Source: Salvator merianae (taxonomy: Eukaryota > Chordata > Lepidosauria > Squamata > Teiidae). Taken from it: DNA of 64,000 nt. Below, piece by piece: positions 59,349-64,000 of the stretch. Each line of letters begins with the position of its first letter. Within the stretch, counting starts at the first letter, position 1. Made by a program: the position numbers and the translations under genes. The notes under the pieces were generated by a model that was not told the DNA's origin, ran no database searches, and was given only the letters and a program-made list of their open reading frames with translations. The stretch is from NCBI GenBank assembly GCA_003586115.2, contig QVOM02000034.1:13123730-13187729 (forward strand), given 5' to 3'.

Positions 59349-60189
59349 CATAGGCCTGGGCAAGGTTTGGGCTCATAAGACATACAACCCTTGTGTGATA
59401 GCCACACCCTTTTTACATGAGGGCTGCGTTTGCTAGGATGAGCACTTGGCAGATTTGCCCCTAGAGGTAAGAGACTAAGTAAGCAGTTATCTAAGCTTGC
59501 CTCTCCCAGCTGGATGCCTTACATTTTTGGCACTCAGAAAAGACCATGTCACCGCATCAGGATGTGTGATGTCATCACAATGCCAAATGTGGTTTGGGAC
59601 ATCACGCCTTTCCTGATATCTGCCAAACCTGTAAATGAAATGCAAAAGTGTTTTTCTGTCATATACAGCCTTGCCAGGGCCCAAGAAGACATACGGCCCC
59701 CAAATCGCATCAGGGTCTCTGATGATGTCACTCAACCCAACATTACAATGTCTGCCCCTATGGTTTCTTTATTTCAGTTTCCCTCCATTTGGGGGTTGAG
59801 CTCCTTGGTCCATGAAATGCTTGCGTCAGGCGAAAAGTTTGATAGCGGTGTTGTATATGAAGAACCCTCCAACCTTCTTGTAAGCAGCTTTAATTATTTT
59901 TGCAAGTCTGAATCTTCTGGATTTGTGAATAAACTCTCCCATTGCACTACTTATTTTAGGGAGAATCTGTGTAGTTGGATGCAAGGGTAAAGCAATTAAA
60001 AAATACAACTTTGGAGAATAGCTTCATTTTTGCCCCTGCTGTTTCTGAAAGAAAAAGCAGGAGATGTGTCCAGGTGTGCCCTTACCTCTAGGGCCACATT
60101 TGCTAGCTGTTCTACCTAGCAGATGCGGCCCTCATATAAGAGGGTCATGGCTGCCTTGAAGAGTTTCCAAACCTTGCACACACCTAGGA
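59349..60189. mobile_element. Non-autonomous DNA transposon with ~110-120-bp inverted repeats
   Basis: Left arm 59349-59470 and right arm 60081-60189 are inverted copies. Shared blocks are TAGG...GCAAGGTTTGG at the outer end, TGAGGGC(T/C)GC(G/A)T(T/C)TGCTAGG in the middle, and CCCTAGAGGTAAG at the inner end. They differ at perhaps 25% of positions, so the element is old. The interior (about 610 bp) holds two direct-like CGCATCAGG(A/G)T...GATGTCA segments at ~59551 and ~59704 and a 158-codon frame (59514-59990) with no known domain. Superfamily not determined. Confidence 0.7.
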
Positions 60190-61224
60190 CCCTTGCTATG
60201 CCTCTGTCATGATACCTGCGACAACAGCTATTTATATGCCATTCCATAAAGATATGTTAGCATGCCTACACGGAGTTATATCATTCAAATCTGAAACAAT
60301 AATCTAAACAAACAAGCACTGACACAATTTTAACTAACTCTTTTTATCTCTTTTTATGTCAGTTGTGTTGTGTGATAAAACAGTGCCCCAGAAAAGCTAG
60401 ATTCTGAGGTAAAAGATAATAAAAAGCAACCTGCGGTTGGCTGCCCTGTACAGGCAAGCTAGGAGGGAAATATGCAAAAGCAAGAACAAAATTGAGCTGT
60501 CTGAGAACTAAACCTATATTAAACAAAAAAGTGTGCAAATATCCAGAGACAGACCAGCAACTAAGGTTTTAAAAATAAAATATTTTAGATCAAGAAATTT
60601 GACTTTTTGACAACTTCAGTAAAGGGAACGGCACATCTGCACAGCAGACCGGTCCATTGCATGGCAATGCCTAACTGGAAATGACTTGTCTACATGGGAC
60701 CAAGTGTTGAAATGGCCCCCAGCATAAAAATCACGCTGGAGCTGACTTGAAGCAGAGACTGCTTTAAAGCAGTCTCCTCAGCATTCCCAGTGGTGGACTG
60801 GACCAGCTATCTGAAATTGGCTATTTCTAAATGTCCAACAAAAACAACCCCAACCAGGAACTTTCACTTGATCCAGACCAAGACCAAGACCAGCCTGTGT
60901 GGCATGTACCAACATATGCTATTCAGAAGTCGCATTAACTTAAATCCACATGGTATACTCCTACCTGTTTCCTGGTTTCCTAATTATGGGGATATGTGCA
61001 CACTGCATGGTGTAATCACTGGCTGGAATGTAGAAGCAGGATTCCTTCTGCTCATATTGTGCCACAGATTGGAATACAACAAGGATTTCTTGGGGTTCTG
61101 TTGCCAGCAGTCACACATTGCCGAAGACTACTGACATCAGGATCTGCTCCGCCTATAGACATAGCGTATTCTGGGACAAAGCCCTGGCAATGTCTTGGTG
61201 GTATGGGTGCTTGCACTGTTTGCA
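60190..61224. other. CASS4 intron, no exon recognised
   Basis: Includes the short palindrome CAGAGACTGCTTTAAAGCAG at ~60752. No gene seen. Confidence 0.4.
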
Positions 61225-61232
61225 GACAACTC

Positions 61233-61425
61233 CAGGGACGGCCTGTCGCTTTAAGTGTGGGTGTTCGCATCGCACTGAAAGGGGCGACCACTGGCCGCAA
61301 AAACACGCCCCTCCCTGGGCGGGTCTTGCAGCGGCCTGCCACATCATTATGGAGGCCCCGTGGCCAGCGAATGGCCCTTCCAACTTGATGTGAACACCCA
61401 CACTTAAAGCGACCGGCCATCCCTG
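61233..61425. mobile_element. hAT-type foldback MITE, copy 1
   Basis: 193-bp element whose ends CAGGGACGGCCTGTCGCTTT then AAGTGTGGGTGTTC and (GAACACCCACACTTAAAGCG then ACCGGCCATCCCTG) are inverted repeats of ~40 bp; a second, inner pair (GGGGCGACCACTGGCC against GGCCAGCGAATGGCCC) extends the hairpin. It is flanked by GACAACTC (61225-61232) and GACAAATC (61426-61433), an 8-bp target duplication with one change. Ends in CAG, 8-bp duplication: hAT superfamily (inference). Confidence 0.88.
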
Positions 61426-61639
61426 GACAAATCTGCCATCAGCACACATGGCACTAGCTTCACCGTACAATGTAGACTCAGCTTATTATGTTTAAGCTGT
61501 TGTAATCTACCCTTAGTCCTCAGGTGTAGGGCAGGGTAGAGACATTAAGACAGGCAGGCCTAACTAAGATGGCTTCAACCGCAGCTTAACGGATGGGATG
61601 CACTATTATATAGCTTCCCTTCACAACAGCAAAACAAAG

Positions 61640-62315
61640 CCTGACCTCCTTTTTTTTACAGTTCATAAGAAATGATTAGGAATATGCTTTAATTTGTGTT
61701 GTATGAAGGGAGCCAAGGTGATGGAGGCAGAGCGGCTGGGATTCTTGCTTTTTGCTTGACTGAACTGCACAACAGTTACCAAGGTGATGGACCAGGGGAA
61801 ACAGAAAGAAAGTAGATTCTAGTAGATTCTAGGTCTGAAAGCCCCTCAAATGAGACACGTTAAAATATGTAGGGCAAAGGCTGTAAAAGCTTGGAGAACG
61901 TAAGTGAAAACTAAAGCATGAGAAAGAAGATTCTGGGCCCTAGCAGGAACTTTTGAGTTCCAGCATGGTAGATAACATTTGCAACTGTTTGGAGTTTCAT
62001 TACCATAAACATGTAGCCATGGCAATGGGCTTATTACAGGATGTAGTGTACTTCACACACAAGCTCTAGAATTCAGGGTGTTACTATAAGCTGGGATAAC
62101 TCAAATTGACCAGTCATAAGGCGATGTACTAATTGACTTCTCGAAGAATCTTCTGTAAGTGCTATAAAATGCTGACCACCACCCCGAAGGGGTGTGTGCT
62201 TGCTTTGGGAATCTATTCTCCTTGCACGACATTTCTTTCATTGAGCAAAGAATAAAAGGATTTTTATAATCTCTGCCTTGGTGTGTTTAATTGGGCCTGG
62301 CGCACTGGGCAAATG
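61640..62315 (+). mobile_element. Candidate solo LTR of an endogenous retrovirus
   Basis: A promoter and polyadenylation layout is visible: TATAAAATG at 62163, then about 85 bp later AATAAAAGG at 62251, and a terminal segment CTCTGCCTTGGTGTGTTTAA then TTGGGCCTGGCGCACTGGGC, of the type that ends gammaretrovirus-like LTRs. No second LTR, primer-binding site or retroviral reading frame is present, so it would be a solo LTR. The 5' limit is a guess. Confidence 0.45.
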
Positions 62316-62326
62316 AGTCCTTTAGG

Positions 62327-62509
62327 CAGCAGCGGCCGCTGGCTTTAAGGGCGGGTGTTCATAACCTGCGGAAAGCATGCAATTGCTGTTTGTGGGGTCG
62401 CTGTACCTCTGTACTGCGACAGTACAGAGGCCCGGAGGCCGCACGGACAGCAATTGCATGCTTTCCGTGGGTTATGAACACCCACCCTTAAAGCCAGCAG
62501 CTGCTGCTG
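62327..62509. mobile_element. hAT-type foldback MITE, copy 2, with exact 8-bp target duplication
   Basis: 183-bp palindromic element. Left arm CAGCAGCGGCCGCTGGCTTT then AAGGGCGGGTGTTCATAACC and GGAAAGCATGCAATTGCTGT pairs over ~70 bp with the right arm. A second small palindrome CCTCTGTACTG...CAGTACAGAGG forms the loop. CCTTTAGG flanks both sides exactly (62319-62326 and 62510-62517). It shares CTTTAAG(T/G)G(T/C)GGGTGTTC with copy 1 at 61.2 kb, so both belong to one family. Confidence 0.93.
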
Positions 62510-62517
62510 CCTTTAGG

Positions 62518-62819
62518 GAACAACAAAGACACAGCGCTGGGGAGTGCAAAGAAGGCTCACAACTGTGCACCACCTTGCTTCTGCTTCCTGCCCACCATGA
62601 AACAGCATAAAGCAGAAGAACCTCTTGAGAACCTCAAGTCCTTTGCAGATTCTGTTGGGTTCTCACCAGGGTCAGTCACCTCCTATATCTTCTGAGGAGC
62701 AGGCAAAGACCTTTATTGTTGATGCCCTGATGCATCAACAAAGGATGGCTGGAAATGATTTTCAGTCTGCTGACTTTGCTGGCTGATGGACTAATCTACA
62801 CATATATAAGAGGACTAAC
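62518..62819. other. CASS4 intron
   Basis: No feature recognised apart from the donor GTTAGT of the next CASS4 exon at 62819-62814. Confidence 0.45.
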
Positions 62820-62904
62820 CTGAGTGAGCAGGGTTGCACAATGCTGCGTTGATGGGACATCATATATATCGTTTTTAATCCCCAGTGATGAAGCCAAAGT
62901 TGCT
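62820..62904 (-). CDS. CASS4: CASS4 exon, 85 bp, with YDVP site
   Basis: Acceptor TTCCTAG ends at 62905, donor GTTAGT after 62820. After one base finishing a split codon it reads ATLASSLGIKNDIYDVPSTQ then HCATLLTQ, one YxxP SH2-binding site. Phase 0 at its end joins the 56.8-kb exon. This is the 5'-most CASS4 exon in view; the SH3-coding exon and start codon must lie beyond 64000. Visible exons total 693 codons against about 786 in human. Confidence 0.85.
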
Positions 62905-63504
62905 CTAGGAAGAGTTAAGAGATGCTGAGAAAAGTAAAGAGAAGGAAAATTGAGAAGTTAAAACTAACTGAAATATTAGGAACATTCAGAGGTTTTTTGC
63001 TAATGTCAGAAGTTGTCTTTGATGGATTTGGGTTTATTGTATTTTATCAAAAGCCACTGTCTCACAAAGTAGTTATCAGCCCTAAAAACAGTGTGGGTCT
63101 TGTCTGTATAACCAGTTTTGTACTTCAGGAATTTTCTGTTTCTCTGAATTCTCCTTTCTATATCCCCCCCCCCCAAAAAAAAACTTGATTTTTGGACCCT
63201 TGCCACTTCTCCGGCTTACAGCTTGATAGACCCTGCTCTTAGGATGAGTTTACAGGTAGGAGCAGGCAAAGCATTTTTTAACTGAGAGAGAAAAAGAGAT
63301 AAACAAATATGGGATTTGCATGGCTCAGCTTGATTCCTGTACTTGTCTGTTAACCAGATCTAGGGCCTAGTTATAGCTTATCTATATAGTCTGTCTTACT
63401 GCATAACAGGCTCTTTGTTCAATATTGGCTTGATCACACCCATGAAGCATAATGTTCATTCAGTTCATATTCTCTTTGTCCGCACCTATCAGTCTTTCCA
63501 TTCT
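62905..63504. other. CASS4 intron
   Basis: No SH3-domain exon found on the minus strand. C/A homopolymer junction at ~63165-63183. Confidence 0.5.
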
Positions 63505-63727
63505 CAGGCTGTGTTCAGACATAACAAAAGGGATGACTTGGAGGCGCCTCATAGAGACAGTGTGTGGCACTCATGTTCCAAAGTCTTCTCTAATCCACCT
63601 TTTCTAGCACAGAATGTTCATGGGAAAGGGGAGGGGTAGACTGGTGTGTGAAATACCCTACCTTGAAGCCGTCTTTGAACGGCCTCAGAGATGCTTTTTT
63701 GTGTGTGTGTCTGATCACAGCCTCAGT
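63503..63727. mobile_element. Candidate short MITE with ~16-20-bp inverted ends
   Basis: CAGGCTGTGTTCAGACATAAC (first 16 bases) at 63505 pairs with GTCTGATCACAGCCT ending at 63723. Such GGCTGTGTTCAGAC ends mark common squamate MITEs. No target duplication visible. Confidence 0.5.
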
Positions 63728-64000
63728 CAGGTAGTAAAATACCTTTTCCTCTCCCCTCCAATCCTCTCCTTCTCTTCCCTCTGCCTTCTGTGACTGGATG
63801 CACTTCTATCAGTCATTTTTGGGGGGTTCTCAGTGGAGGGAAAGGCCAGCCTCCTCTGTCCCCATCTTCCAAAGATGCTTTCCACAGACCTAAAAGCCCT
63901 GGAGTCCCTCTTTTTTTGTGGTCCCTCTCTTGCTCACTCTCCTCAATTTGTGCAGCTGCACACATATTCATAACCCCAGTGCGATGCCTAAGCACATCTC
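63728..64000. other. CASS4 intron or upstream sequence at the window edge
   Basis: No exon recognised; pyrimidine-rich tract at 63745-63790. Confidence 0.4.

Noticed and set aside
1..64000. CRISPR array, operon or phage system
   Set aside because: Vertebrate exon-intron genes and LINE/SINE content throughout; repeats are dispersed or palindromic, not regularly spaced direct repeats.

Overview
The window is vertebrate nuclear DNA, most probably from a squamate reptile (lizard or snake). The basis is exon-intron genes with AG/GT splice signals and three vertebrate genes in conserved order (GCNT7, RTF2, CASS4; human 20q13.31). The interspersed repeats also fit: L2-like and CR1 LINEs, BovB, tRNA-derived and 5S-like SINEs, a Tc1-type transposon and several MITE/foldback elements. 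The sequence is AT-rich except for a CpG-rich stretch at the RTF2 promoter. Species cannot be named from what is visible, and every repeat family call is by eye.

Layout. 1.6-7.0 kb (+): GCNT7, complete coding sequence in three exons (434 codons), a Golgi beta-1,6-N-acetylglucosaminyltransferase-like protein. 33.06-43.85 kb (-): first five coding exons of RTF2, the N-terminal half of a replication-fork factor. Its last exons were not found, so GCNT7 probably lies antisense inside a large RTF2 intron, or beside its missing 3' end. 43.7-44.2 kb: RTF2 promoter with CpGs, ETS-like and ZNF143-like motifs. 49.1-62.9 kb (-): five exons of CASS4 (Cas-family adaptor) covering the substrate domain, serine-rich bundle and C-terminal FAT-like domain; the SH3-coding 5' end lies beyond the right edge.

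Between genes the DNA is mostly transposon-derived. 2.6-3.9, 19.9-22.2, 24.7-25.6, 34.1-37.3, 39.9-40.2 and 45.9-47.6 kb hold L2-like LINE pieces. 8.7-9.6, 30-32.7, 37.4-38.6, 50.4-50.8 and 58.2 kb hold CR1. A BovB endonuclease fragment is at 33.6-34.06 kb and a BovB-type 3' tail at 45.4 kb. A decayed Tc1/mariner is at 16.8-18.3 kb. Two copies of one tRNA-type SINE lie at 27.9 and 30.8 kb in opposite orientation. The CASS4 gene region (49.9-63.7 kb) is unusually rich in palindromic elements, two of them with clear 8-bp target-site duplications of hAT type.

The genes do not form a pathway; they are a conserved vertebrate neighbourhood. I saw no microbial operon, CRISPR array or new enzymatic system. 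The most informative observations are structural: a dated nested LINE insertion, a run of foldback elements, a twin-hairpin repeat pair, and the antisense nesting of GCNT7 with RTF2.
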